A stretch of 64,000 nt of DNA from Acephala macrosclerotiorum (lineage: Eukaryota > Ascomycota > Leotiomycetes > Helotiales > Mollisiaceae): NCBI GenBank assembly GCA_014904845.1, contig MU119228.1, positions 186,001 to 250,000 on the forward strand, written 5' to 3'. The notes under the pieces were generated by a model. It worked only from the letters and a program-made list of their open reading frames with translations. It made no database searches and was not told the DNA's origin. Shown piece by piece: positions 1-11,144 of this stretch. Numbering within the stretch: the stretch's first letter is position 1; every line of letters starts with the position of its first letter. Position numbers and translations under genes: made by a program.

Positions 1-318
1 ACCAGCACCAGCTCTGTCTTGAAGACCTCTTCGGTCAATGGCACGAGTTTGAGCAGCTTGTCGATCACAGCAACGACGACGAAGGCCGCAGCGACTGGAA
101 CGCAAAGTGAGTGGGGACAGTGTGGGGAGAGCGGGTGGACTGGACCAACTGCTTGTGTCTCTCCTTATGCTTGCTCGATGCAGAATGCTTGGTATGCGCA
201 ATCTTTGCGATACAATTTGAAGGATCGGATGGTACAGTACGCGAGAAAATGGAGCATGAGAAAATTGACGGCAGAGGGCGGATTGGGAGCACGCTTTCGC
301 GGTACATATGTCAGATAG
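1..318 (+). CDS. 3' end of a secreted protein with C-terminal CBM1 (partial)
   Basis: Frame 1 is open from the left edge, so the gene begins outside the window. It encodes a Ser/Thr/Ala-rich linker (codons 1-35) followed by a fungal cellulose-binding module (CBM1). The CBM1 shows the family pattern: WGQCG, a GWTGPTAC segment, a third Cys in PYAC, then a NAWYAQ segment. CBM1 folds use two disulfides and aromatic residues to bind crystalline cellulose, and they sit at the end of secreted cellulases, AA9 oxidases and esterases; the catalytic part is not visible here. The fourth Cys, normally directly after the final Gln, reads as Ser, and the frame runs about 37 codons past the usual end. A terminal intron starting at the GTATGC at 192 could explain this, but no acceptor gave a better end. 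The stop at 316-318 is therefore tentative. Confidence 0.6.
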   Translation, partial: TSTSSVLKTSSVNGTSLSSLSITATTTKAAATGTQSEWGQCGESGWTGPTACVSPYACSMQNAWYAQSLRYNLKDRMVQYARKWSMRKLTAEGGLGARFRGTYVR

Positions 319-624
319 ACTACTAGCCGTGACATCGTGCTCGTGGATGCTTTCAATTTTCATGCCCAAAGACACTTGGCTCGATCTGACACTTGCAGAA
401 CTGCAGAATATGCGCTGTTCTGCTCCCCCGAGATTCGTTCTTGAGCCTCACCCAGAGACAAGGCCCTACATGGAGGCATATTAACCTTTGCGTACGCAAC
501 AGTGAGGCACTCCGGAGTCGTACCTCGCCCTATTCCACATTCCACATTCCTTTTTTGTGTCTGCCAAGCTCGTCTTAACAACTTCCGTTATCTAAATCAT
601 CGAATGCTTCCGAAATGAAGCGTT
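319..624. other. Intergenic between convergent genes
   Basis: This stretch separates the 3' end of the CBM1 gene from the 3' end of the RING-finger gene. I see no convincing coding frame. It presumably holds the 3' untranslated regions of both. Confidence 0.4.
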
Positions 625-1992
625 CTAGTCCCAAATCCAAACAGCACGACTAACACAATACACACCGAGTCAGTAACCAGTTCGCTCATTCACTTCCCCG
701 ATCCTTGCGCCTCCCAGGAAAGAAGGACCGACTCACCAATGACCACACGTAACTTGATCTCTCCCCTTCCCGCTAGCCCATTCTGTAAAACACCTCAAAT
801 GCAAGTTCTTTCCACACTCGCCCTTACACCATACCGCATCCTCAGGTCTATTGATGGGATCCATACAGATGTAGCATTCTTTGTCTTCGTCGATGGGCCT
901 GCGTTGAACTATGCGCGGAACAGCTGGACCATACGGACGCGGAGCACGAGGTGCAACAGCGGGCGCTGGAGGGCCATACGGACGAGGAGCTCGAGCCGCG
1001 AGAACGGGTCTTGGAGCGACTGGAGGGAAGCCGTAAGGATATGGATTCCGTGCTGGAGGTTGTTGGACATTAATAGCTGGGCGTGGAGCTGGAGCTGGAG
1101 CACCGGGAGGGGCTGGACGATTGACGGGCCGGGCTCCCACGTTCGCAGCAGGACGTTGAGGAGCAGCTCTCTCTGCACGAATCCTGGCAATTGCGCGCTC
1201 ATGCTCTTGCTGAGCTTCTTGTTGCTGAGCAAGAAGGAGACGAGCCGTTGCTGGGTCACGTTGGAATGGCCAGCCAAAGGAAGCGAGGAAGCGTTCTTCG
1301 AGTTCTGCTTGCTCTTGGTTGGGTTGCGGTCTGGGAGGCGCAGGTACTAGAGCTTGGGGCTGGACCGGAACTTGTCGTCGTGGAGGTCCTTGTTGAGCTT
1401 GAGCTCCGACTGGCGGTACGAAAGCAGGTCGTGCTCGAGCGACAGGGACAGGAACCTGTCGAGCTTGAGGAGCAGGCTGTTGCGGAACTCTTAGTGATGT
1501 TATTTCTGAAGTTGGGCAGGGACTTACTCTGTCCACGGGTTGCGCCCTACGCTGCACCTGAGCATCAGCCTGTCGAAGGTACTCCTGATGCTGCTGAGCA
1601 GCTCGTGCTGGAACCTCTCTTGCCGGTAGTCTTCCGTCCGGGGCATGAACTCGCACCCCTTGCGCTCTCGCCTCAGCCACGTAACGCTCAGCAGCCTGTC
1701 GAAACTTTACAACTGTCTTATTGACCTGAGCCTGGTCCCCAATATGCCATCTAGGACAGAGTGTGCAGCCAGCCAGGTTTCGGAACTGGTCAATCACCCC
1801 TTCATCGACACCATGAGTGACGATATCTCGTGTGGAAAGCAAGCGTATAATTTGGCCTGCTTGCGCTTTGTTGGCGTTCGTGAGGAAGGTCTGGCAGCAG
1901 CGATTGCCTTTTTTTGTTGTGCCGCTGCATTTGAAGCCCTTGATCTCAGGGTTGAGGTCAAGGACTGCGCGAGGATCCCAGATTTGCGCCAT
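625..1992 (-). CDS. RING-finger protein with Pro/Gln/Arg-rich middle
   Basis: Joined exons 1992..737 and 649..625. The N-terminus has a small Cys-containing segment (KCSGTTKKGNRC, about residues 21-32). The middle is a long disordered region rich in Pro, Gln, Arg and Ala. The C-terminus is a RING-type zinc finger: CYICMDPI, AVWCKGECGKNLHLRC, then the last Cys pair. The ORF appears to stop at 733, but that TGA lies inside a GTGAGT donor. Splicing 736..650 (branch-like TTACTGAC, acceptor TTAG) gives CGHCRAVWIWD and then TAG, completing the last C-x2-C of the finger; this makes the intron convincing. A 51-nt in-frame segment (1477..1527, GTAAGT...CAG) may be a further intron. Expected role: E3 ubiquitin ligase or zinc-binding scaffold; substrate unknown. 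Confidence 0.75.
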
Positions 1993-3257
1993 CGCTGCTC
2001 AATGATAGAAGGGAAGAGGCATGAATGAAGGTACGGGAAAGACATCTTGATATTGACTTAGGTGCCTTTTATTGGCGGGCAGTTGGGTCGAGATACTTCT
2101 CGCTAAATGGTTCCGTTCGACTGCGGATTGTAGCGATTAGAATCCGCGATATTCATCCGATGTTCCAGAAGTGTGTGTGCAAAGCAGCCATCCTCTCTTT
2201 GCCTCTTTGACCTTTTGGGGTCGATTTTCAGCACTGTTTAAATCCCCTTGACTGTAAATTGTTTCGAAAGCCCCAGATCTTGCTACTGCAAGGTCCCGAG
2301 AATTATTTCAAAGGCATCTGGTTTGAAGCATGAGACTCATCGCGTGATCTTCCAACAAAAGACAATAGAAAGGTAACAGGCCCGGGAAAATAGCAACAAT
2401 GGCATGTCAATATCTGAGCTCCGAGTGAATTATTGGATACTAGACCATTCGCTGTTGAGATGCCGAATTGCATCTGTTGAGGTTTCCACGACGGTCTCGA
2501 CCTTAAAGAAAGAAAACGCGATGCTATGGACTCTAAATTGAACAAAAAGATATACAATGTGGAATGAGTTTGAATCAGTAGATTGTAGCAGTATTCTTGG
2601 CAAGATATTTGGAGATAATTTGAATGAGGTAGTGAGAAGCAAAGAGGTGAGTGGGAAGAGATTAGAGAAAAAGCGGTTATTGCACCTAACTAAATACACC
2701 CCAGAGTCCTTTTATAAATATTTAGCCACAACAGGCTTAAGTAGTCACGTGGAAAGCTTGTGCAAGAAAATGGGTACACACCCTACTGATAGAGCACCGG
2801 AAAACAAGAATTGAATTGATTTTTTTTCCTACCTCATCTCGGCTTTGCGGGAATTCAGCAAGCAAACCATGGGCTTCCCTGAGATGTTTCATTCCTTTGC
2901 CAGTTCCTCCTCCGCATACCTTCCAACAGTATGCGCACCTCCAATGGGGACCTATGTCCTCTCGTCATTTCCGGAGAAGTTCTCGTGATGCAGCCAGATC
3001 CAAAATCGCCTCGCCGGAATTAAGCCAGCGAGTACAGCAGACTTTATTGGAGGGGATCGGGAGACAAGAAAGAGGAATCGGAGGCAGAGAAATGCTCCTC
3101 GAAGATGCTTTCCACTGTGAAAGCTGAAGATGCGGATGTTGACAGCAATGAGTTATCGGAGGTGGTGAATCGAAGCTGGAATGCAAGTCGTCAAGCCATT
3201 GACCCATCTCGCTCGAGCGCTCCGCTACAATCATTGCTGTCGCAGTAATTCGTACAG
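1993..3257. other. Upstream region of the RING gene; no gene seen
   Basis: This contains the presumed promoter of the leftward RING gene. Short open frames on both strands carry no recognisable motif or splice logic. The right end, from about 2960, may include more of the decayed oxoamine synthase gene, but I could not align it. Confidence 0.3.
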
Positions 3258-3621
3258 GAGGGAAAATGCCTATGCTGAAGTAATTCCTTCATGTCGATGT
3301 TACAGTTCCCATTGTCTTGGCCAGAATACTGACTCGTGAATACTCGAGCCGATTGTGTTGTCAAGGCTGGAAATTGCATCGTCTCGGGTTGCATTTCCAG
3401 CGACGCTGATGGAGTCAGCAAGAGCTCGACTATGCTTTTCTGCGGCGCATACGAAGGATGACCTCGATACAGTGTTGAGAGCATGCGACGAGATTAGCGA
3501 TTTGTTACTCTTGAAACTTTCGAGTGGTATTGGCGGAGGCGCCTATCCGGCAAACCTTGAACTGCACTCCAGCTTTTGGAGGAAATATATGTTCGGAGAA
3601 GATAAGAAAAGTCCAAGGTAG
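3258..3621 (+). pseudogene. 3' relic of an alpha-oxoamine synthase (serine palmitoyltransferase subunit 2-like)
   Basis: The last about 88 codons (3355-3621) resemble the C-terminus of class II PLP-dependent acyltransferases of the serine palmitoyltransferase/LCB2 type. [11 protein letters not shown] segment corresponds to the family's GYPATP region, and [19 protein letters not shown] followed by [13 protein letters not shown] matches the terminal alpha/beta region. Upstream at 3258-3280 a GKMPMLK peptide resembles the conserved GKMP motif but is followed by an in-frame stop, and neither the PLP-lysine region nor the N-terminal two thirds is readable. The family condenses an acyl-CoA or polyketide thioester with an amino acid in sphingoid-base or sphinganine-analogue synthesis. 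Which branch this copy came from cannot be told. The neighbouring P450 and MFS genes are also dead. Confidence 0.6.
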
Positions 3622-3866
3622 CGACTCGAAGATGTCATTGAGAGAGGTGTAGGCGACGTGCAACTTCCTTTGACATAGCCTCCTGTTTGGAAGTAAGTGA
3701 TTGCTGAAATGGAGGTCTTGTCTCGAATGTCCAGAGGAGAGGACTTCTGTTAATATTCTAATATTGGCATCTTACTTATACATATTGGCGCAAGTAGACT
3801 CTGTATAACCCCATGCAACTCCAAACCCCAAAAGACCGAAAACTTGTTGCCTCTATTAGAAGTTCG

Positions 3867-5610
3867 TCAACTCATCTGTACATAACACCCATCGGTACTC
3901 GCAAGTGTGAGCCTCGAAGTTTGTTTCTCCATCCCAATCTCTGGAAAGGTTGTTTCTGCCGGGAGGCTCATCTTTGGAAAAGCTTTGAGAAGCCTCACAA
4001 CTGTATACGAAGCCTCCGCAAGCGCGAATTGTCCTAGGTCAGAAAATCAGCTACCATGGCTAGCACGTGATACAAGGGATTCACTTACGACCAGGACATA
4101 CTCGACGACCTCCATGGAATGGTAGATACCCGCACGATTTTTCAACATTATCGAGAGGGTCGGAAGACGTCGGCGTCGGATCCATACAGATCTGTGCGAC
4201 GATGCAAAGAATAGACACACACGGCTACGTCTTCTCCTTTTCGCACGAGGACTGGAGACCTGCCATCTTCACCACTGCTGATCGGGAGCACCACATCTTC
4301 AGCAACTGTTCTTGAATTTACTGGTACTGATGGGTAGAGACGTAAGACTATGGAACTTGTTAGCATCGAAACGTGCCAAGGCGATTGTAGCTCACCTTCT
4401 TTCAAGGCACAAATTAGGTATGGCATATCCTTCGTCTTGTTTACTTCAACGGCCTCGGTTCCAAATGTTGTTGATATCTCTTCTCGAACGCCAAGCTGAA
4501 CTTCCTAATATCGGGCAAGGAGTCTCCTAAATGACCTTGTGATTAACCTTCACCACCAGAATCGTTCATTAGGAAGGCTTACATCGTCCAAGTAAGTAAG
4601 CACGCCGTCGTGCCTCTGCCAGCCAGAAGTAAATGCATCAAGTGAGCTCCAGCCTGTATGGGATCATCGACATCGAAAACCAGTTCTCCAAGCAAGTGAC
4701 CTTGAGAACCTTGGTTGTAACTTGGGTTCAACGTCGATTTCGCTTTTTCTTGCATTACATTGTCGACGATTTTGTCAACGTATGCGTGCACTGTTTTGTA
4801 GGAGTCATGAAACTCCTTGCCGTTGAACAACCAGCAAAGGCGGCCGAGATGGTACCGCTTATAAAGGTAGACTTGAGCGTATTTAAATGCTCGACTGAAC
4901 TCTGCTTCTTCTTGTGTTTGGCCTGGGGTAAGGCTGTAAACAGACTTGCCAAAAATGAACGCAGTGGTGACGTCCAAAGTAAGTGCAAAGAAGAGGGGTT
5001 GAAGATCAACTGTAGATTCGCAACCGATCCGAGCGATGAGGTTGTCCGCGTGCTCTGGAACAAGGCTGAGTTGGTGCAATGTTTCTGGAAGAATGACGGT
5101 TTAAGAAGTGCTCGGGAGCGTCTCCACGATGCTCCGTTTTGGGTGAAAATAGCGTCGCCAATCAAGGAGCAGAGAACTTCACGGCGCACTTCGTGACTAA
5201 AGGCTGAATTTTAAACGTCGTTAATATCAGTGCCTTGTAATTGATGAATGAGCAGTGCTTACATTTCTCCTTTGTGCTTAGCATGGCTCTGATATTTTCT
5301 GGATCCTGTGTTCCCCATACCCGAGATCCAAGGACTGTCCACCCGAAGGTATTTCCTGCGTCTGCTATCAGCGACTAGAAGTAGCGGAGTACACGACCTT
5401 CTTTACTCACGGCAAAATCTTGGAGAAGCTTGTCAATGCCAAAGAGCCAGTGAGTCCTGAGATGAGAAGGTTCTCTGCATCTGTATCACGCCTCGAGGGC
5501 TTTGGTCGACTAGGGATAGCTATTAGCGTCTTGCTAGAAATTTCTCTTCTATGGGGACTTACACTTTTCCATCTGAAATGAGACAATATTATTTTGCAAA
5601 CCAAAATCAA
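3867..5610 (-). pseudogene. CYP52-like cytochrome P450, multiply disrupted
   Basis: Nearly the whole P450 body is recognisable on the minus strand in several spliced pieces: FGWTVLGSRVWGTQDPENI near 5330, DAIFTQNGASWRRSRALLKP near 5130, DLQPLFFALTLD, the I-helix LLLAGRGTT near 4620, LRLYPSVPVNSRT near 4340, and the heme loop FHGGRRVCPGRQFALAEAS across an intron at 4034..4088. The motifs match fungal CYP52/CYP539-type fatty-acid or alkane hydroxylases. Lesions: a frame change after KPSFFQK (about 5085), Gly instead of the conserved Asp in the I-helix AGRDT motif, an in-frame TAG about 10 codons into the exon downstream of the I-helix (just after LLARY, about 4525), and a frame change between FRPSR and the heme loop (about 4150). 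Introns look normal, so this is a once functional gene. An ER-anchored monooxygenase is the ancestral role. Confidence 0.8.
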
Positions 5611-6559
5611 GAAGAATGTAATGGCGAGTGCTTTGACTGTGGCAAAATTCTGAATCTAGACAGCATATAGGTCGCTCGAGGACTTTTGCGATTACAAGAT
5701 AATAACATTAGAGGAAGTTAACTCAAGGAGATATGAAGGGCTCTCAAACGAGTTATTTTCGAACGTGAGAGTGTTGTTGTGAGAATCCATGACTGCGCAA
5801 TTGTGAAGTGATGAAAGGATGGTGGGGTATTGATAATTCCCATTCTTCGTGATGGGAGAGGGTAATTTATACACAACGATGACCTTGCAATACAAGCACG
5901 ATATGCCTTGCAAACTATTTGGATCCCCTCTTTCGATAGCAGGCCTCTCCTTCCAAAATACTTGGAAGTCACTTCAGTCCTGCTCAGGACCACTGACCTG
6001 CAGACTGTGCACGCATCAACCCTGAATGATTGGTAGATCTAACGTAGGGATGGTTGAACTATCTTTCTAGGGATCAATTTCTGATATTCTGGAAAGAAAC
6101 CTTGTTTGCGGGATTGGACTGGACTGGACTGAAGGATGTTGAGGCTGAGGCGGACTGGAGGAGCGGACTGGACTGGACTGCACAGCCACATCTCACGATG
6201 ACTAACATTGGAATGCAACAACACTTCTCTCCATGTCGATGGGATGTGCATTAAAGACCGCATGATTTTCATTCTGAATAATTCTACTCCTATATCTCCA
6301 AGCTTACTATCATTGCATTTGTGTTGTGATTTTCGCAGAATCACCATACTTCTTCTCATGGGGTGGTTGCTGCTCTAGCGAGGTCCTCGCTACCCCTCAC
6401 TACAACCACAGCGAGACAACTGTACTCAGGAGGAAGATTAAAACCACACCAAATCTGCGTTCGAAGTTTCATTTCGGTACTTAATAGGGAATGCAACGAT
6501 GTCGGTAACGCAAAATCCATTCGATTCTTCAGAAGCGCTCGGCAGCAATCACCAATCAC
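5611..6559. other. Intergenic, low information
   Basis: This lies between the divergent P450 and MFS pseudogenes and would have held both promoters. No coding frame is supported. It contains the GGACTGGACT repeat patch annotated separately. Confidence 0.35.
6111..6180 (+). repeat. Short GGACT/GGACTGGACT repeat patch
   Basis: A 70-base stretch carries irregular tandem copies of GGACT(G), with a second run of three at its right end. A similar GACTGGACTGGACT run appears near 13106. It looks like simple-sequence DNA with no evident function. Confidence 0.5.
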
Positions 6560-8317
6560 ATGACCATACTGAGAAAGTCACCAGACGTGGATTTCAAAGC
6601 AGATTGGAAATTATATCTCGTCTTTGCTACTCTCTATATTCTTGCACTGGCAGCGGCATTAAATGGAACATGTCTTGGAACAGCTCTACCGGTATGCTCT
6701 CAACCCCGCACAACTCATCAATATCTGACTGACGAAAATTCCAGACAATAACAACCTCTATCCACGGCACCACAACTCAAGCCAGCTGGGCCTCCATAGC
6801 ATCCAACCTCTCATCAACAACCTGCCAACTTATTTTCGTATCCTTCTCCTCCATCTTCGGCCGCAAGCCCATGATGATCCTAGCAGTACTCTTCTTCGCG
6901 ACAGGGGGGTTCACGGGTGCGATTGCAGGAAACATCAGCGTGCTGACAGTAGGACATGCTTTCCAAGGTGTTGGAAGTGGAGCGATCATTGTGCTGAAAG
7001 AAGTCATTGTTACAGATCTCGTGCCTATGAGAGTTAGAGGTAAGTGGTTTGGTGTTATCAGTTTGGCTTGGGCGATTGGGACAGCTGGTGGTCCGTTGAT
7101 TGGAGGTTTGCTTGCGGAGAACGACAGCTGGGTGAATTGGGAGTTAATTTTCGCCGACGCGAGCATATGATAGTTCGGATTTGTTTTGAACAGAGGTGGA
7201 TTTTTAGGATAAACGTCCTCCTGTGTGTGATTGCTGGTATCATGATCCCTCCGTTACTGGACATTCGGTCCAAGAATCCGGTTTCAGTGCGAAAGCAATT
7301 GAAAGAATTCGACTGGGCGGGGTTGGTTCTGTTCGTCTCGTCGTTTACAGCTCTGCTCCTGTCTATCACAATGGTCAGTAAGCAGATTCTTGATGCAAGT
7401 CTTTGAGATTAACAGATCTTGAGGAGATGTAATATACCCTTGATTCAACTAGAGAATCATCGTTCTTCTCTCGGCCAGCTTACTCGGAACGATCCTCCTT
7501 GTCACCTACGAATCACTCATCCCCAGAGTCCCGTTCCTTTGCGTTGCTCTTTTCAGAAACATTACTGCTGCGGTCACATTTCTCGGTACATTTCTACACG
7601 GGTTCATCCTCTGGCCCCTCTACTACCGGGCAATCAAGGACTTCAACCCAACCCACTCTGGACTTGCAGCCCTCCCAGAGACTCTAACCATGGCACCCAT
7701 TTCGCTCGTCGTCGGTATCTTGGTTTCCAGAACGGGCCACTTCAAATGGAGACCGCCTGCGGATGGCTCTTCACAAATCTCGGTACCGGCCTCCTCATTC
7801 TCCTAGATGTTGATACTACCACACTAACTTGGATCGGAATTAACACCCTGGTCGACCTTGGAATAGGAATCCTCTTTTCCCGAATGGCGTTCTCGATTCA
7901 AGCGGCTGCTATAGCATTTGGACAAGACTCAGCATTTGCCATAGCTATTTTCACATTCTTCCGCTCGCTTGGCGCTGTATGTCATTTCTCGACCCCTCCA
8001 ACCCCTCCATCTAAAGCTCCTGGTTCCCAGCACTGGCTGCACAAGCAATGCAGTATACAAATGATGTCGTGGAGCTAGCGGTAGCGACCAAGACACTACC
8101 GCCAGGTGGAGAGAAGAGATTGGGCGTTACTCAGGCGTATGCATATGGATTGAAGAGGGTATGGTTGGGGATGTGCATTGTGGCTGCTGTTGGGACTTGC
8201 ACATGTGTTTTCGCCAAGGAGTATTCGTTGGATGTACAGCATAATTCGGAACAAGTGTTGGGAAATCATGTGAAGGACAGGAAACATAACTCACACGAAG
8301 ATCAAGAGGAAGTATAA
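6560..8317 (+). pseudogene. DHA2-type MFS transporter, probably broken
   Basis: Spliced exons 6560..6691, 6745..7131 and 7194..7373, followed by later exons, give a 14-helix drug:H+ antiporter-like MFS. Landmarks are ALNGTCLGTALPTITTSIHG (TM1/loop), IFGRKPMM, a motif-C-like GAIAG, a VRGKWFGVISLAWAIGTAGG stretch and SWRWIFRINVLLCVIAGIMIP. Damage: (i) a frame change near 7750 between GHFKWR and GWLFTNLGTGLLILL, with no splice site to account for it; (ii) around 7425-7460 the expected loop reads GDVIYP, stop (TGA 7441), FN, stop (TAG 7450), then RIIVLL, unless this is all intron 7374..7452; (iii) the conserved region after FFRSLGA is missing. The C-terminus ends normally at 8317. It could be rescued only if the 7750 shift is a sequencing error. 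Confidence 0.7.
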
Positions 8318-9194
8318 GATCAAACTCCACTATATTACCGTTTGAAACCATCGCGAGGGCTGGAATTCGCAATGCTATTTCCTGGGATTCGAGTAAAGGT
8401 AGACTTGTGAGATTGCTCTATTTGAAAAGGGACAAGACATGTAACGAAAATGGACCTGTCTTCGAGCGCTGAAGCCCGGCTCTTAGGACCCGGTCGGGTC
8501 TTCGAGTCGACCCGACTGACTGGGTCGGGGACCCGACCGGCTTTCCATCATGGTGACCCGATCGGGTGGTTACGATGTGCAACAAAACTTCAGAAATGTC
8601 CGGTTTGTGGAGGGTCATTTCCAGGAGAAGGATGTCCCAGGTGACCAAACAGGCAGAATTCCGAGTACTACTGTGACAGGTCCTAGAGATTCTACCTATC
8701 AAGACAAGAAAACCGTTTGCGTTTTGTATGGGTCCTCTGGTTTCTCGCTCTTCTTATGTAACGTAGGTCGAAGGTCTCAGAAGGTACGATCTGCAACAGA
8801 ATTTTTTGATTTTCATAGCCTATTTGCACCCCCAATGGAGGCTCCCGGGTCATCAGATATCGAGAACAACTTGGCGCGTGATACTCCTGCCAACAGCGTA
8901 TCTCCTACCACTTTTGCGGCTTCAAATTTTGATCTTTGTGTTTCATAGCTTCGCGCTGTTCTAGAACACAAAAAACCACAGCTGAAAAGCCCAGAGTCGA
9001 GACTTGTGCAACATCCGAAGCGAAGACATACAGGCGACTTCGAACCCAAGAACTAAGAACGAAATGAAACATGGAAGATCAGACAAGGAGTAAGAATTCA
9101 GACTCCGGGCCACTGGACTAAAGGCCTCGGCGAGTCCCTGGGCTGAGAAGCAGTAAGTAAAAATTTTCACTACAAACCATAACATATCAAAAAT
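8318..9194. other. Intergenic with palindrome cluster
   Basis: This separates the MFS and GH16-WSC pseudogenes, whose 3' ends converge here. No gene is supported. It contains the ACCCG/CGGGT dyads at 8487-8567 and an 18-base word (8573-8590) that recurs at 50611. Confidence 0.35.
8487..8567. repeat. Cluster of ACCCG/CGGGT palindromes
   Basis: Three perfect dyads lie within 81 bases: GACCCG-GT-CGGGTC (8487-8500), GGTCGGG-GA-CCCGACC (8523-8538) and ACCCGATCGGGT (8556-8567). A fourth pair of arms, CGACCC and GGGTCG, is spaced across 8508-8527. The density is far from what the local base composition would give. It could form hairpins or be an array of dyad-binding sites; the function is unknown. 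Confidence 0.55.
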
Positions 9195-11144
9195 TCAACC
9201 CAACTTCCCAACACTCAACCTATTACCCCCACCGCACTACACCTTCCCGTTCCCCTTACACGCCATACTACACCCACTACTACTCGTCCCATCAACTCTT
9301 ACATAAGCTCCTCCATTTACAAAACTATTCCCACACCAACATTCCTGACTATATTCTAGCCCGGTAATCACATACCTAGCGCTCTTACAAGCGGATTGAC
9401 ATAATTCTACGGTGATGGCGCTGGAGCCATTGGGGAAAGTTTGCCCGTTGGGTAGGGCGCGGTCGGATCCGTTGTTGAGTAGCAGCCTGGGGAGGTCTAG
9501 TATCAGTTGAGAGGGCAAAAGGAGTGGTATTGTGATGTCTAATCTGCCCGTCTAGCTAAGTGGGAATGTTCCCTTAATAAAGTGAATTCACTAGTGCATC
9601 CAGTCCAGCTGAGACAACCCATATGAGCCGATGCTCGATCGAGCGTGAGACCTCATTCCTACATTGATCACTGTCTCAGTGCATTCTCCACCAATATCAC
9701 CTGAATACGAGTTCTCAACTGACATCTAGGCTTGTGTTGCGACCGCGGATTTGTGGGTCGTTGTAGAAGTCTTGGAGCTCGTGGTCGTGGTTGTAGGTTT
9801 TGTTGTTGAGGAAAATGATGATTTGGTGCTAGATGTTGATAAGGGTGGTTTTGAAGTAGTCGAACTACTTGTGGTAGGCTTGGAAGAGCCCGTAGACGAT
9901 GTTTTGGTTGAGGTCACCACTGGAGAAGAGTCCTTGTTAGCATTTGTACTATCGGCCGTCGCTTCCTTGATCCCGGGGAGGGAAACTTACTCGTCGTCGT
10001 CGTCGAAGTCCCTAGCTGGTAAGCCTTCACACTATTGACGTGCTAGTAACTGTTTGCAAAGGCGGACGGATGTCCCGCCACGTAGGCAACGCAGGTGTTA
10101 CCAAGCCCACTACAAACCGAATCATCCCCCCAAACATTCCCCGCCCAATCCCCACAAAACGTTGTATCAAACACCAAACTATGATTCATAAAATGCATGT
10201 CAATATTATACCCGATTCCCCCAACATAATTTGCTTGCGGAGTCCCCCAACCACTGGGGACCGGGGATCCAGACATGATGTCGCTGGGAACACTGCCTTT
10301 AGGGAAGAACCAGGTTTTGATATAAGTGGAGGTCTATTCGGTGGCGTAGACTCCTTCGCCGTTGGTGTTGAACATAGCACCGTAGGAGGAGGGGTTGGTT
10401 GAGGCTATGTTGCAGCCCGTGTTGCCGTTTTTAGTTCCGTCGCAGTGGAGACTGTTTACTGTGCCGGATTGAGTTCCTGTTGTCATTTGGCAGTTTGGCC
10501 CACTTGTCCATTATCAGAATTTGGGGGTGACAAAATATGGAAAGGGTAAGAAGCGTACGTATGCAAACTCATCTGATTTTCCGTGTTTCTGCTAACACCT
10601 TCGATCATATCAATCTCTCCAGAACTCGGCCAATCTGGACCAAACATCCAGACTGGAAAGGTCAGAAGTGTTCATCGGAGGTGTTGGCAATTGACTGACA
10701 AGCTGGCCATACTCCACAGGTCGAGTCAGGCATATGTGCAATATTTGCAATGAACAAGCCATATGTCCAACTCTTCTGCGTTGTGATCCTTACACTCTTC
10801 CTCCCCTGTGCTGTGGTAGCGAGTGTCGTGCTATGATCCACTCCCATGAACGCGGGGCTGCCAGAGCCCTGTGAGATCAAGCCTGCGGTTTGAGCATCTG
10901 ATTGAGAAAGATATTGGACGAATCCATGAGCTGGATCGGTACCCTATGAGGTGGTGAGCTAAAGGTGTTATGCTGAGATGTGGGAATGGCTGGCCGTGAA
11001 AAATGACCAGCTGTTGAAAAAGGTTGAGCCGGAGTATGAAGTGTCAAGGGCATATGACTGCGCAGTAGCGACTGTTGGACAGGATAGGAGATATATCAAA
11101 AGAGCGGTGCCTAAGGGCAAAGAGAGAATTGAAAATGCAGTCAT
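9195..11144 (-). pseudogene. GH16 glucanase with Ser/Thr linker and WSC domain, inactivated by TAG stops
   Basis: ATG at 11144 opens a clear signal peptide (hydrophobic core, end near TVATA|QS). Mature GH16 follows: YALDTSYSGSTFFNSWSFF, DPAHGFVQYLSQ, YMGVD-type FMGVDHST, GLFIANIAHMPDSTCGVWPA, then across an intron FWMFGPDWPSSGEIDMIEG (catalytic E-x-D-x-x-E), VFDTTFCGDWAGNVW and a C-terminal HVNSVKAYQLG. A Thr/Ser-rich linker (about 9730-9920) precedes a WSC domain (LCQSACKSARYV, ECWCGNSF). Introns at 10653..10699 and 10503..10558 restore the family sequence exactly. Lesions: TAG at 10334-10336 replacing Trp in YATEW, TAG at 10043-10045 replacing Trp in SYWHVNS, TAG at 9726-9728 after the linker, TAG at 9237-9239 before the WSC CGG motif, a frame change at the WSC start (about 9490), and a first-intron donor reading GCCAGC. 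Ancestral role: secreted or wall-bound mixed-linkage beta-glucanase. Confidence 0.85.

Noticed and set aside
739..1724. Plus-strand open frames opposite the RING-finger gene
   Set aside because: They arise from the biased Pro/Gln/Arg codons of the minus-strand gene; the RING finger fixes the true strand.
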